Shown here: one piece after another, positions 8,145 to 14,617 of the stretch
How the letters are laid out: every line of letters starts with the position of its first letter
How positions within the stretch are numbered: position 1 is the stretch's first letter
Program-made: the position numbers and the translations under genes
Notes under the pieces: generated by a model
The model's input: only the letters and a program-made list of their open reading frames with translations
Told to the model about the DNA's origin: nothing
The model's database searches: none
Assembly: GCA_902772715.1 (NCBI GenBank)
Contig: CACYBT010000244.1
Location: 1 to 14,751 of the forward strand
DNA from: an uncultured Succinivibrio sp.
GTDB lineage: Bacteria; Pseudomonadota; Gammaproteobacteria; Enterobacterales; Succinivibrionaceae
Reading direction: 5' to 3'
DNA length: 14,751 nucleotides

Positions 8145-9454
8145 TGACTGAGATCGTCAATCATCGTGTTTATGCACTTATAGCAGGAGAAAATTCAGGC
8201 GACAATCTTGGAGCAGGGCTTATTCGTGCATTAAGATTCGTGGATAACCATGCCATTTTTATTGGCATTGGCGGTCCGAAGATGATTGCCGAGGGGTTGA
8301 AATCCTATGTAAATATGGAAGAACTTTCCGTGATGGGATTAACTGAAGTTCTTCTTAGGCTACCGAGAATTTTAAAAATCAGAAGAAAGATCATCAAAAG
8401 GCTCATTGATGCTAATCCTTGTGTCTTTATCGGTATTGATTCTCCTGATTTTAACCTCTATGTGGAGCAGAAGCTTAAATATTTCAAAATTCCTACGGTT
8501 CATTATGTTTCTCCTTCTGTATGGGCATGGCGTCCTAAACGTGTGCTAAAAATTCAAAAAGCCTGTGATGATGTGTTGTGTCTTCTGCCTTTTGAAAAGG
8601 AATGGTATGACAAACACGGAGTTAAGAGTACTTATGTGGGACACAATCTGGCACAGTTTATTCCTCTGCGTATCAGTCAGATTGAGTCTAGAGAGCGGAT
8701 TTGTCTTAACAAAAACTGTATTGAACCTGTGACTGACAAGGTTATGGGCATACTTCCTGGTTCACGGCGCAGCGTTATTATGAGAATGTTGCCGGTATTT
8801 GCTCACACTGCGAGAAGTATCAAGCAGAAACTTCCTGAGACCGTGTTTATAAGTACTCTTCCTACTTACGAATTGGCTTCATTTGCCAAGGATTTATGGT
8901 TAGAAGTTGCTCCTGATATTTCCATAACCATTTATGTGGGCAGTACGGATGATGTTATTGCCTCATGTGATGCGGTACTGTTAACCTGCGGTACTATTGC
9001 TCTTGAAACCATGCTGTTAAAGACACCTTTTGCTGTGGCCTACAAGGTTAGCAGCTTATCTGCTTTGATTGCCAAACACATGCTGAAAGTCAAGGTCTAC
9101 TCGCTGCCAAACCTAATTTCCGGTCGCAAGGTAGTCAAGGAGTTTATTCAGGATGACTGTACTCCACAGGCACTTGCGGATGAAATGTATAAACTTCTTA
9201 TTTACGATAATATTCTTATGAAAAAAGAATTTGAAAATATTCATAAGAGTATGATCTGTAATTCAAATGAACTTGCTGCAAATGCTGTGTTTGATGTGAT
9301 AAAAAAATATCATGGGGATGATTTTCTTCAAGATAAGATCACAGTGCCTCCTCCACCATCGGCCATTGTCAGTGAGTCTCCTAAAAACATAAATTCCGAA
9401 GCTCCACTTCCTCAGATTGTAACTTCTGATGATGTGGTCAGGAAGTATGAATAG
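8144..9454 (+). CDS. lpxB: Lipid-A-disaccharide synthase with extra C-terminal tail
   Basis: LpxB joins UDP-2,3-diacylglucosamine and lipid X into the beta-1,6 lipid A disaccharide at the inner face of the inner membrane. The GT19 signatures are present: AGENSGDNLGAGLIRAL at 14-30, ELSVMGLTEVL at 60-70, IGIDSPDFNLY at 97-106 (with D99), HYVSPSVWAWRPKR at 120-133 and GILPGSRRSVI at 202-212. CGTIALETMLLKTP (282-295) and PNLISGRKVVKEFIQDDC (322-339) complete the donor site. At 436 residues it is about 50 longer than E. coli LpxB (382). The core ends near residue 390, and residues 391-436 form a proline/serine-rich, probably disordered tail beginning with VPPPPSAIV. Small departures from E. coli are AGEASGD to AGENSGD and SGT to CGT. 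The start overlaps lpxA by one base. rnhB starts nine bases after the stop. Confidence 0.96.
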   Translation: MTEIVNHRVYALIAGENSGDNLGAGLIRALRFVDNHAIFIGIGGPKMIAEGLKSYVNMEELSVMGLTEVLLRLPRILKIRRKIIKRLIDANPCVFIGIDSPDFNLYVEQKLKYFKIPTVHYVSPSVWAWRPKRVLKIQKACDDVLCLLPFEKEWYDKHGVKSTYVGHNLAQFIPLRISQIESRERICLNKNCIEPVTDKVMGILPGSRRSVIMRMLPVFAHTARSIKQKLPETVFISTLPTYELASFAKDLWLEVAPDISITIYVGSTDDVIASCDAVLLTCGTIALETMLLKTPFAVAYKVSSLSALIAKHMLKVKVYSLPNLISGRKVVKEFIQDDCTPQALADEMYKLLIYDNILMKKEFENIHKSMICNSNELAANAVFDVIKKYHGDDFLQDKITVPPPPSAIVSESPKNINSEAPLPQIVTSDDVVRKYE

Positions 9455-9462
9455 TCAGGCAC

Positions 9463-10104
9463 ATGAAAAATTCTATCCTTGAACCTTATATCTATCCACT
9501 CGATCCGTCTCTGTATAAGATATGCGGTACTGATGAGGCCGGTCGAGGACCTTTAATGGGCAATGTTGTGGCAGCATGTGTGGTGCTTGATTATAACCGT
9601 ATTCCCAATGGTCTTGATGATTCCAAAAAACTGTCTGAGAAAAAGCGGGCAATGCTTGAAGTTGCTATAAAAGAGCAGGCCTTGGCCTATGGAATAGGCA
9701 TGTGTACCCCTCTTGAAATTGACAGGTTAAATATTTTAAATGCTTCACTTCTGGCTATGCGGCGTGCTTATGAGTCTATGCATCTTGCATGTAATCTGAT
9801 GCTTGTGGATGGTAACAAGATCCCTTCTAATCTAAATATCAAAGCCGAGGCGGTTGTCAAGGGAGATGCTAGAGTTAAGGAAATTGCTGCCGCCTCAATT
9901 CTGGCTAAGGTAGAAAGAGATCGTCAGATGTTAAGTCTTGCACGTGAATATCCAGAATACCAGTTTGATAAACACAAGGGCTATCCTACTGCATTACATC
10001 TAAAACTCCTCGAAACTCTGCCGATACTTGACTGTTATCGTAAAACTTATGGCCCGGTGAAAAAAATTCTGCAAGCACGTGGAATTTTGCAGAATATTTT
10101 ATGA
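9463..10104 (+). CDS. rnhB: Ribonuclease HII
   Basis: RNase HII cuts 5' of ribonucleotides embedded in DNA and starts ribonucleotide excision repair. The 213-residue product has the DEDD catalytic set: D24 and E25 in GTDEAGRGPLMG, D116 in LVDGNKIP, and D135 in VVKGDARVKE. The other type 2 motifs are present: LDDSKKLSEKKR (51-62), AAASILAKVERDRQM (142-156) and DKHKGYPTALHL. The ATG at 9463 is forced, because an in-frame stop (TGA at 9448-9450) lies just upstream with no other plausible start between. The ribosome site is weak (CAGG at 9456-9459), so translation probably depends on coupling to lpxB nine bases upstream. In most relatives dnaE follows rnhB; here it does not, and an 81-base gap leads to accA. 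Confidence 0.97.
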   Translation: MKNSILEPYIYPLDPSLYKICGTDEAGRGPLMGNVVAACVVLDYNRIPNGLDDSKKLSEKKRAMLEVAIKEQALAYGIGMCTPLEIDRLNILNASLLAMRRAYESMHLACNLMLVDGNKIPSNLNIKAEAVVKGDARVKEIAAASILAKVERDRQMLSLAREYPEYQFDKHKGYPTALHLKLLETLPILDCYRKTYGPVKKILQARGILQNIL

Positions 10105-10203
10105 TTAACGAACGATATTACCATATAAAACTAATGAGATATGTGTGAAGTTGCGGTAGAATAAGCACACAGAACAAAATATGCCGTGAGGTTGCCTATT
10201 GTG
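10105..10203 (+). promoter_or_regulatory. rnhB-accA gap with inverted repeat and weak promoter-like boxes
   Basis: This is the leader ahead of accA. A perfect inverted repeat TGTGTG (10142-10147) / CACACA (10166-10171) encloses 18 bases and could be an operator or 5'-UTR hairpin. TATAAA at 10124-10129 is the best -10-like hexamer, but no good -35 lies 16-18 bases before it. A second weak pair is TTGCGG (10151-10156) with CAAAAT (10175-10180), spacing 18. GAGG at 10188-10191 is the likely accA ribosome site. Promoter activity is a guess; the inverted repeat is directly visible. Confidence 0.35.
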
Positions 10204-11160
10204 ATGAACATAAATTATTTAGAATTTGAACAGCCAATTGCTGATCTGCTTGCTCATATTGAAGAATTAAAACGTTTGAGTCAAGATCAGAATGCCAGTA
10301 TTGATTTGACTACCGAGTTGAATCAGTTAGAAAAAAAGAATCTTGAGCTAACGCGAAAGATCTTTTCTAATCTTTCCGACTGGCAGATCTCTCAGCTATC
10401 TCGCCATCCGATGCGTCCTTATACCATGGATTATATCACCAGGATCTTTACTGATTTTCACGAACTCTCAGGTGACAGAGCCTTTGCTGATGATAAGGCC
10501 ATTATCGGTGGCCTCGCTCGTCTTGATGGTCATTCGGTTGTGGTTATTGGTCATCAGAAGGGCAGAGATACCAAGGAGCGTACTCTAAGGAATTTTGGTA
10601 TGCCTCGTCCTGAGGGATATCGTAAGGCTATGCGTCTTATGAAACTTGCAGAAAGATTTAGAATTCCGGTTATTACTTTTATTGATACTCCCGGTGCCTA
10701 TCCTGGAGTTGGTGCCGAAGAGCGCTCTCAGGCGGGCGCTATTGCAGAAAGTTTAAAATTGATGTCTGATCTTAAAGTTCCTGTCATTTGTACTGTAATC
10801 GGTGAAGGGGGGTCTGGTGGCGCTCTGGCAATTGGTGTCGGAGATAGGGTAAATATGCTTGAATATGCTACATATTCCGTTATTTCACCAGAAGGTTGCG
10901 CATCAATTCTTTGGAAATCAGCGGATAAGGCTTCCTTGGCTGCAGAGGCTATGAATATCACAGCCCATAGAATACTGGATTTAGGCCTGATTGATAATGT
11001 AGTTGCCGAGCCTTTAGGTGGCGCCCACCGTGATTATGAGGAGATTTCATCATCATTAAAACAGCGTCTTTTACAGGATCTGTCAGAGTTGTCCAACCTT
11101 AGTCCTGACGCTCTTTTAGAGCAACGCTATCAACGTTTGATGAAATACGGATATTGCTAA
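10204..11160 (+). CDS. accA: Acetyl-CoA carboxylase carboxyltransferase subunit alpha
   Basis: AccA is the alpha half of the carboxyltransferase that moves CO2 from carboxybiotin to acetyl-CoA, making malonyl-CoA for fatty acids. It works with AccD, which is not in this window. I chose the ATG at 10204 because MNINYLEFEQPIADL aligns with the E. coli N-terminus MSLNFLDFEQPIAEL and gives 318 residues against 319. GTG at 10186 and GTG at 10201 are in-frame alternatives. The N-terminal helical region precedes a crotonase-like fold containing FHELSGDRAFADD, GHQKGRDTKERTLRNFGMP and TFIDTPGAYPGVGAEERSQ. GEGGSGGALAIGVGD supplies the oxyanion region, followed by YSVISPEGCASILWK. tilS overlaps its 3' end by seven bases. 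No defects seen. Confidence 0.97.
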   Translation: MNINYLEFEQPIADLLAHIEELKRLSQDQNASIDLTTELNQLEKKNLELTRKIFSNLSDWQISQLSRHPMRPYTMDYITRIFTDFHELSGDRAFADDKAIIGGLARLDGHSVVVIGHQKGRDTKERTLRNFGMPRPEGYRKAMRLMKLAERFRIPVITFIDTPGAYPGVGAEERSQAGAIAESLKLMSDLKVPVICTVIGEGGSGGALAIGVGDRVNMLEYATYSVISPEGCASILWKSADKASLAAEAMNITAHRILDLGLIDNVVAEPLGGAHRDYEEISSSLKQRLLQDLSELSNLSPDALLEQRYQRLMKYGYC

Positions 11161-12488
11161 AAGTTAAAGCAGAGCAGATTCTAGAAGGTCTTGCTTTAAA
11201 AATTCAAAAACTGGTACCACCTTCGCGACTTGTAGTTGGCTTGTCAGGTGGGGCCGATTCTACATTGGTACTATTAAGTGCTGTACATCTTGCAAGGATG
11301 GATCGGAATTACAGTGTGCTGGCGGTGCATTGTATTCATGGTCTTGATCTTGATGATCCCGTTTGGCTTGCCCATAATCAGAAGTTGTGTGCGGAGCTTG
11401 ATGTTCCTTTAGTTACTCCAAAACTGCATATCGTGTATGGACAAGGAGAATCTCCTGAAGCAGTTTCACGTGCAGAGCGTTATCGTGCATTAGTGGAGAA
11501 TCTTGATGAGCATAGCGTACTGCTTTTAGGACATCAGGCCGACGATCAGGTTGAGAACTTTTTTTTAGCCTTAAAAAGAGGTGCAGGTCCGCATGGATTA
11601 AGCGGAATGACGGAACTTATTCACGATGAGCGTGGACGTATTTTAAGACCTCTGCTTGAGCTTAGGAAAAGCACCATTATCGAAGTGATTGAAGCCTTAG
11701 GCTATACCTACGTTTTTGACATCTCCAATACCTATCTTAAATTTGAGCGTAATTTCGTAAGACTCAAGGTTCTTCCGCTTCTGACCTCAAGATTTCATGG
11801 ATTAGAAAAATCTGTATTGCGTAGTACCAAACTATGTGCTTATGAACACGATTTAGCCATGCGCTATACAAGGGAAGTTTTTAAAAATCAAGTAGATGAG
11901 TGCAATCTTATTCTGAATCTTGAAGGACTTGATGTTAATGATCTTGCTCTTATGTTTGCGCTTTTACGCATGTTTTTATCCTTAAGGCTAAAACTTCCAG
12001 CACCATATAATACCGTAAGTGAGGCTTATAACCTGTGTCTTATTGGTGCAGATCAACATGTGGCTTTAAAATTGACTTCAGAATACACCTTACGTCGTTT
12101 TCAAAAAAAGCTGTATCTTGTGAAGGATGGAATTTGTCAGCCTCAAGGTCGCTATACCTTAAACTATGGGACGCCCCTTAAAATTGACGATTATACTTTT
12201 GAACTGGTTAAGACTGAACTTGACAATGGCTTTTCATGCGCAAGAGTGCTACTTGACTTTGACTATACCGGAAAGATGCGTCTTCATCCTAAGGGGCGCC
12301 ATCATTCACGTGAAATAAAGAAACTTTTTGTAGAATATGAAATTCCCTCCTGGCTACGTAATACCAAGTGTGTTGTTAGAGACGAGCATGGAGAGATTCT
12401 GGCCTTTGCGGATGTTTTCTTGCAGCATGCGGATAGTTTGCCATCAAAATCTAAGGAATTTTATCGTCTCCGTATCACAAGACACTGA
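11154..12488 (+). CDS. tilS: tRNA(Ile)-lysidine synthetase (TTG start)
   Basis: TilS uses ATP and lysine to convert C34 of the CAU-anticodon tRNA-Ile to lysidine, so that it reads AUA codons. The ATP pyrophosphatase P-loop SGGADSTLVLL is at residues 31-41, with GHQADDQVENFFLALKRGAG at about 126-145. LRPLLELRKSTI and FERNFVRLKVLPLL complete the N-terminal domain. A middle substrate-binding domain and a TilS C-terminal domain (MRLHPKGRHHSREIKKLF, then IPSWLRNTKCVVRDEHGE) follow. The 444 residues fit the family (E. coli 432). The start is TTG at 11154, seven bases inside accA. The nearest ribosome-like sequence (TACGGA, 11146-11151) is only two bases away, so the exact start is uncertain and coupling to accA is likely. 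The pairing accA-tilS occurs in Vibrio and Aeromonas. Confidence 0.95.
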   Translation: MLKVKAEQILEGLALKIQKLVPPSRLVVGLSGGADSTLVLLSAVHLARMDRNYSVLAVHCIHGLDLDDPVWLAHNQKLCAELDVPLVTPKLHIVYGQGESPEAVSRAERYRALVENLDEHSVLLLGHQADDQVENFFLALKRGAGPHGLSGMTELIHDERGRILRPLLELRKSTIIEVIEALGYTYVFDISNTYLKFERNFVRLKVLPLLTSRFHGLEKSVLRSTKLCAYEHDLAMRYTREVFKNQVDECNLILNLEGLDVNDLALMFALLRMFLSLRLKLPAPYNTVSEAYNLCLIGADQHVALKLTSEYTLRRFQKKLYLVKDGICQPQGRYTLNYGTPLKIDDYTFELVKTELDNGFSCARVLLDFDYTGKMRLHPKGRHHSREIKKLFVEYEIPSWLRNTKCVVRDEHGEILAFADVFLQHADSLPSKSKEFYRLRITRH

Positions 12489-12502
12489 TCGCGTTAGTGT
12501 TT
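12480..12502 (+). terminator. Hairpin at the end of tilS, possible weak terminator
   Basis: AGACACTGAT (12480-12489) pairs with GTTAGTGTTT (12493-12502) around the loop CGC. This gives ten pairs, three of them G-U, and the stem spans the tilS stop codon. It is followed by TTCTTG-type sequence with scattered T's rather than a clean T-run, so it would be a weak intrinsic terminator at most. A second T-rich stretch lies at 12535-12544. Its position at the end of the cluster supports the call. Confidence 0.35.
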
Positions 12503-12521
12503 CTTGTTAAATTGTACCTTT

Positions 12522-12571
12522 TTAAATCATTCTTATTTTTTTTTATACATATCTTGCTCTTCTGCTAAAAT
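12522..12571 (+). promoter_or_regulatory. Candidate promoter(s) for the purine permease
   Basis: TGCTAAAAT at 12563-12571 is an extended -10 element (TGn plus a 5/6 match to TATAAT), about 40 bases before the permease ATG. A second option is TATACA at 12544-12549 with TTTAAA at 12521-12526, spacing 17. The region is very T-rich. No PurR-like palindrome or purine-riboswitch core is visible here. Matches are by eye only. Confidence 0.45.
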
Positions 12572-12610
12572 ATGTTCGTTTTATGGCTTTATGCTAATGT
12601 TGAGGGTCTT

Positions 12611-13930
12611 ATGAAAGAATTTATTAGCAGCTACTTCAAACTTGACAGTAAAGGTAGCAGTATTTCCACAGAGCTTTTAGCCGGTCTTACCACTTTTATG
12701 GCTATGGCCTATATTATTTTTGTCAATCCATCCATTCTTGAGGCTTCTGGTATTCCTAGAGAGGCTGCAATAGCAGCTACCATCTGGTCGGCAGGCTTGT
12801 GTTCAATTGCTATGGGGTTATGTTCTAATCTGCCTATTGGTGTGGCTCCAGGGATGGGAATGAATGCTTTTTTTGCCTTCTATGTCTGTGGAACTATGGG
12901 GCTTTCATGGCAAACTGCCTTGGGGGCGGTTTTTGTTTCTGGTGTGGTATTTCTAATTTTAACTGTTACCAAACTGCGGGTGCTTATTATTGAGGCGGTA
13001 CCAGACAGTATTAAGGCTGCAGTTGTTGTTGGTATTGGTATGTTTTTGTCTATTATCGGTTTAAGCAGTGCCGGTATCATAGTAAAATCGGATGCCACTA
13101 TGGTGACCTTAGGCCATATTGGTGATGCTAAGGTGCTTCTTTCCATAATTGGTATGCTGTTTATTGCTGTTCTTTTGGCCTATAAGGTTAAAGGTGCACT
13201 TATCTATGGTATTCTTGCGATAACGATTGTTGGGATGATCTTTGGGGTTGCACCTCATCCTAAGGGCATTTCCGATGTGTTTTCCTTGAATATTCCTTCT
13301 CTTGCAGATACCTTTATGCAAATGGATATTCTGGGCGCGATTAACTACGGTCTTGTGACTGTTATTTTTACTTTCACCATAGTGGAACTATTTGATAATC
13401 TTTGTACACTTATTGGTGTTACTAGAGCATCTGGGATCAATGAAGAAAAAGATTACATGAAAAATGTGAACCGTGCTCTTCTTACTGATTCTGTTGGTAC
13501 CATGGTTTCAGCCACAGTGGGTACTTGTACTGTAACCTCTTATGTGGAATCGACAGCGGGTATTAAAGAAGGTGGAAAATCCGGACTTACTGCCGTAACA
13601 GTCGGTGTGCTTTTCTTATTGGCTTTTGTTTTTGCACCTTTAGCCGGACTTATTCCTGCCTTTGCTACTGCACCAGCTATTATTATTGTGGGTAGCATGA
13701 TGATGCGTAATATTAAGGAAATCGATTTTACGGATGTAACTGAGTCAATTCCAGCCTTTCTAACTATCGTGATGATGCCGCTATCCTATTCCATTGGTAA
13801 CGGTTTTGGTTTTGGTTTTGTTTCTTATTGTTTGATTAAAACCTGCACTGGGCATTTTAGGGATATATCCTGGGTGATGTGGCTTATTTCCATTATGTTC
13901 ACAGTAAGTTTTTATATGCATGGAGTTTAA
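12611..13930 (+). CDS. NCS2-family (AzgA/AdeP type) purine permease
   Basis: This inner-membrane transporter probably imports adenine or guanine/hypoxanthine with protons. The ATG at 12611 is preceded by GAGGG (12602-12606). The frame is open to an ATG at 12572, but that start would lie next to the predicted -10 and lacks a ribosome site, so the 439-residue form is preferred (E. coli AdeP 445). The sequence is hydrophobic throughout, consistent with about 12-14 membrane segments. Family motifs are AGLTTFMAMAYIIFVNP (24-40), NLPIGVAPGMGMNAFFAF (73-90), VELFDNLCTLIGVT (258-271) and VGTCTVTSYVESTAGI (303-318). These resemble AdeP (APAMGLNAFFAF, GTSSVTAYIESSSG) more than GhxP, so adenine transport is possible, but substrate cannot be fixed from sequence. 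It is transcriptionally separable from tilS and the last gene on this strand. Confidence 0.93.
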   Translation: MKEFISSYFKLDSKGSSISTELLAGLTTFMAMAYIIFVNPSILEASGIPREAAIAATIWSAGLCSIAMGLCSNLPIGVAPGMGMNAFFAFYVCGTMGLSWQTALGAVFVSGVVFLILTVTKLRVLIIEAVPDSIKAAVVVGIGMFLSIIGLSSAGIIVKSDATMVTLGHIGDAKVLLSIIGMLFIAVLLAYKVKGALIYGILAITIVGMIFGVAPHPKGISDVFSLNIPSLADTFMQMDILGAINYGLVTVIFTFTIVELFDNLCTLIGVTRASGINEEKDYMKNVNRALLTDSVGTMVSATVGTCTVTSYVESTAGIKEGGKSGLTAVTVGVLFLLAFVFAPLAGLIPAFATAPAIIIVGSMMMRNIKEIDFTDVTESIPAFLTIVMMPLSYSIGNGFGFGFVSYCLIKTCTGHFRDISWVMWLISIMFTVSFYMHGV

Positions 13931-13934
13931 ATTA

Positions 13935-13958
13935 GGAAGGGAGAAATGTTCTCCCTCC
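13935..13958. terminator. Hairpin just after the permease stop, possible terminator
   Basis: AGGGAGAA (13938-13945) pairs perfectly with TTCTCCCT (13949-13956) around the loop ATG. GG (13935-13936) pairs with CC (13957-13958) across a bulged A. The strong stem sits five bases after the permease stop. No T-run follows on the + strand and only TCCTAATTT on the - strand, so it may act as a 3'-end protector or rho-stalling stem rather than an intrinsic terminator. Confidence 0.5.
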
Positions 13959-13981
13959 CACAGTACATGGACTCCGGTTCT

Positions 13982-14008
13982 TGTATCAGGGCGGCGCCTA
14001 TTGATACA
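13982..14008. repeat. Inverted repeat with GC-rich centre
   Basis: TGTATCA (13982-13988) and TGATACA (14002-14008) are perfect complements around a 13-base centre containing the palindrome GGCGCC. The very GC-rich core in otherwise AT-rich DNA stands out and could be a REP-like element, a protein site or the first stem of an RNA. No second copy is visible in the window. Confidence 0.6.
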
Positions 14009-14047
14009 TTGGTCAATATGATGCATTCATGATTTCAGTAGTAAGTT

Positions 14048-14071
14048 TATCTTAAGGCGCTCCTTTCTTTT
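14048..14071. repeat. Imperfect direct repeat, copy 1
   Basis: TATCTTAAGG followed by TCCTTTCTTTT is repeated at 14214-14237 as TATCTTAAAGG followed by TCCTTTGTTTT, 166 bases away. In both copies the A-G and C-T tracts can fold on themselves (AAGG/CCTT here) before a T-rich stretch. On the - strand the copies read as purine-rich AAAGGA tracts. Confidence 0.45.
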
Positions 14072-14074
14072 GCA

Positions 14075-14103
14075 TAACCTAAGATGCTGCAATCTTTAGG
14101 TTA
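14075..14103. repeat. 11-bp hairpin with single bulge
   Basis: TAACCTAAGAT (14075-14085) pairs with ATCTTTAGGTTA (14092-14103), bulging one T (14095), with loop GCTGCA. Eleven Watson-Crick pairs by direct reading. No T-run follows on the + strand. Confidence 0.65.
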
Positions 14104-14108
14104 CGTGT

Positions 14109-14126
14109 CGAGAAGATATATTTTCG
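14109..14126 (+). repeat. Short hairpin with a G-U pair
   Basis: CGAGAA (14109-14114) pairs with TTTTCG (14121-14126) around GATATA. The fourth pair is G14112-T14123, which works only as RNA read on the + strand; the other strand would have an A-C mismatch. Flanking TTAC (14101-14104) and GTAA (14128-14131) could extend it, in competition with the hairpin at 14075-14103. Confidence 0.4.
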
Positions 14127-14180
14127 TGTAATCATTTGTTGCTGTATGTTATTCCTTTCTTCTAGCTAGTTTAATAGGCT

Positions 14181-14224
14181 CCTTTAGATAATACTTTCGA
14201 TACGTATATCATCTATCTTAAAGG
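14181..14224. repeat. 14-bp bulged stem-loop
   Basis: CCTTTAGATA (14181-14190) pairs with TATC-T-TAAAGG (14214-14224), bulging T14218. The inner ATAC (14191-14194) then pairs with GTAT (14204-14207), leaving ATCATC (14208-14213) bulged and a nine-base loop. Fourteen Watson-Crick pairs in total. Confidence 0.6.
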
Positions 14225-14237
14225 TTTCCTTTGTTTT
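14214..14237. repeat. Imperfect direct repeat, copy 2
   Basis: This is the second copy of the repeat at 14048-14071. Here AAAGG (14220-14224) and CCTTT (14228-14232) form a five-pair mini-hairpin with loop TTT. That fold would compete with the 3' arm of the larger stem 14181-14224, so a switch between two structures is conceivable. Confidence 0.45.
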
Positions 14238-14280
14238 CTGTCGTCACTGCGCATACTCTCAACTTGATTAGATTTTTAAA

Positions 14281-14327
14281 CCACAGGTCGGGCTTATCAT
14301 CGATCTTCCCGTTTGACCACAATGTGG
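14281..14327. repeat. Three-segment nested stem-loop
   Basis: The uninterrupted 12-mer CCACAGGTCGGG (14281-14292) pairs in three blocks with its downstream partner: GGG with CCC (14308-14310), GGTC with GACC (14315-14318), and CCACA with TGTGG (14323-14327). The blocks are separated by two four-base bulges (GTTT and ACAA). The 15-base loop contains TTATCATCGAT. The regular 3-4-5 bp blocks with equal bulges look like an RNA fold rather than chance. Confidence 0.6.
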
Positions 14328-14339
14328 CCTCTGCTGACT

Positions 14340-14381
14340 TCTGATAATTTGTTGCTGCTTAGGAAAAAAACTCTTATCAGA
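14340..14381. repeat. 8-bp stem with large loop
   Basis: TCTGATAA (14340-14347) and TTATCAGA (14374-14381) are perfect complements around a 26-base loop that includes a run of seven A's. Confidence 0.55.
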
Positions 14382-14390
14382 CCTCATAAG

Positions 14391-14433
14391 GTAAGTGCAC
14401 AGTCTTCTCCATCCTCAAGACCTCTGCATTTAC
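14391..14433 (+). repeat. Two-helix stem-loop with internal loop and a G-U pair
   Basis: GTAAGTGCA (14391-14399) pairs with TGCATTTAC (14425-14433) over nine pairs, one of them G14395-T14429. After an internal loop (CA / CTC), GTCTT (14402-14406) pairs with AAGAC (14417-14421), closing a ten-base loop. The G-U pair is preserved only on the + strand. Confidence 0.6.
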
Positions 14434-14486
14434 AGCATGTGCCACGTTTCAATTAGGATTCATTTTCTTTTAAAGTCTTAACTTAT

Positions 14487-14514
14487 TTACATCCTGCCTC
14501 ATATGTAATTTTTG
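14487..14514 (+). terminator. Possible weak + strand terminator ending the hairpin series
   Basis: TTACAT (14487-14492) pairs with ATGTAA (14503-14508) around a ten-base loop and is followed at once by TTTTTG. The stem is AT-rich and short, so termination would be inefficient. It is proposed only because it would give the + strand hairpin series a 3' end. Confidence 0.3.
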
Positions 14515-14598
14515 TTCGTAGGTTCGGAGAAATAGCGGCGACTTTGACGACTTTTTTAGCCCGCGCTTTTCGATGTGAACTATGCTGTTTGCTTTAGT

Positions 14599-14617
14599 CT
14601 TGCAATAAACTTGCAAT
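14599..14617. repeat. Tandem CTTGCAAT pair, 11-base period
   Basis: CTTGCAAT occurs at 14599-14606 and again at 14610-14617, separated by AAA. The 11-base spacing places both copies on the same face of the helix, as for a protein-binding site. On the - strand TATGAT (14618-14623) lies beside them, but no good -35 accompanies it. Confidence 0.45.

Noticed and set aside
14171..14212. A 13-codon - strand mini-ORF starting ATG behind an AAAGGA tract
   Set aside because: The ribosome-like tract is about 14 bases away and the ORF overlaps the stem 14181-14224; no evidence of translation.
14221..14358. A 46-codon open stretch on the - strand inside the hairpin region
   Set aside because: It has no ATG and is bounded by stops on both sides; this length is common by chance. 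A passing resemblance to a group II intron-encoded protein fragment could not be substantiated.
14384..14452. A 22-codon Cys-rich - strand frame starting with TTG (CCKC and a later Cys)
   Set aside because: Too short, no convincing ribosome site, and its bases are fully accounted for by the nested stem at 14391-14433.
13931..14515. CsrB/RsmZ-type sponge RNA suggested by many GGA motifs on the - strand
   Set aside because: GGA frequency is about what the purine-rich composition predicts, and the motifs are not consistently in hairpin loops.
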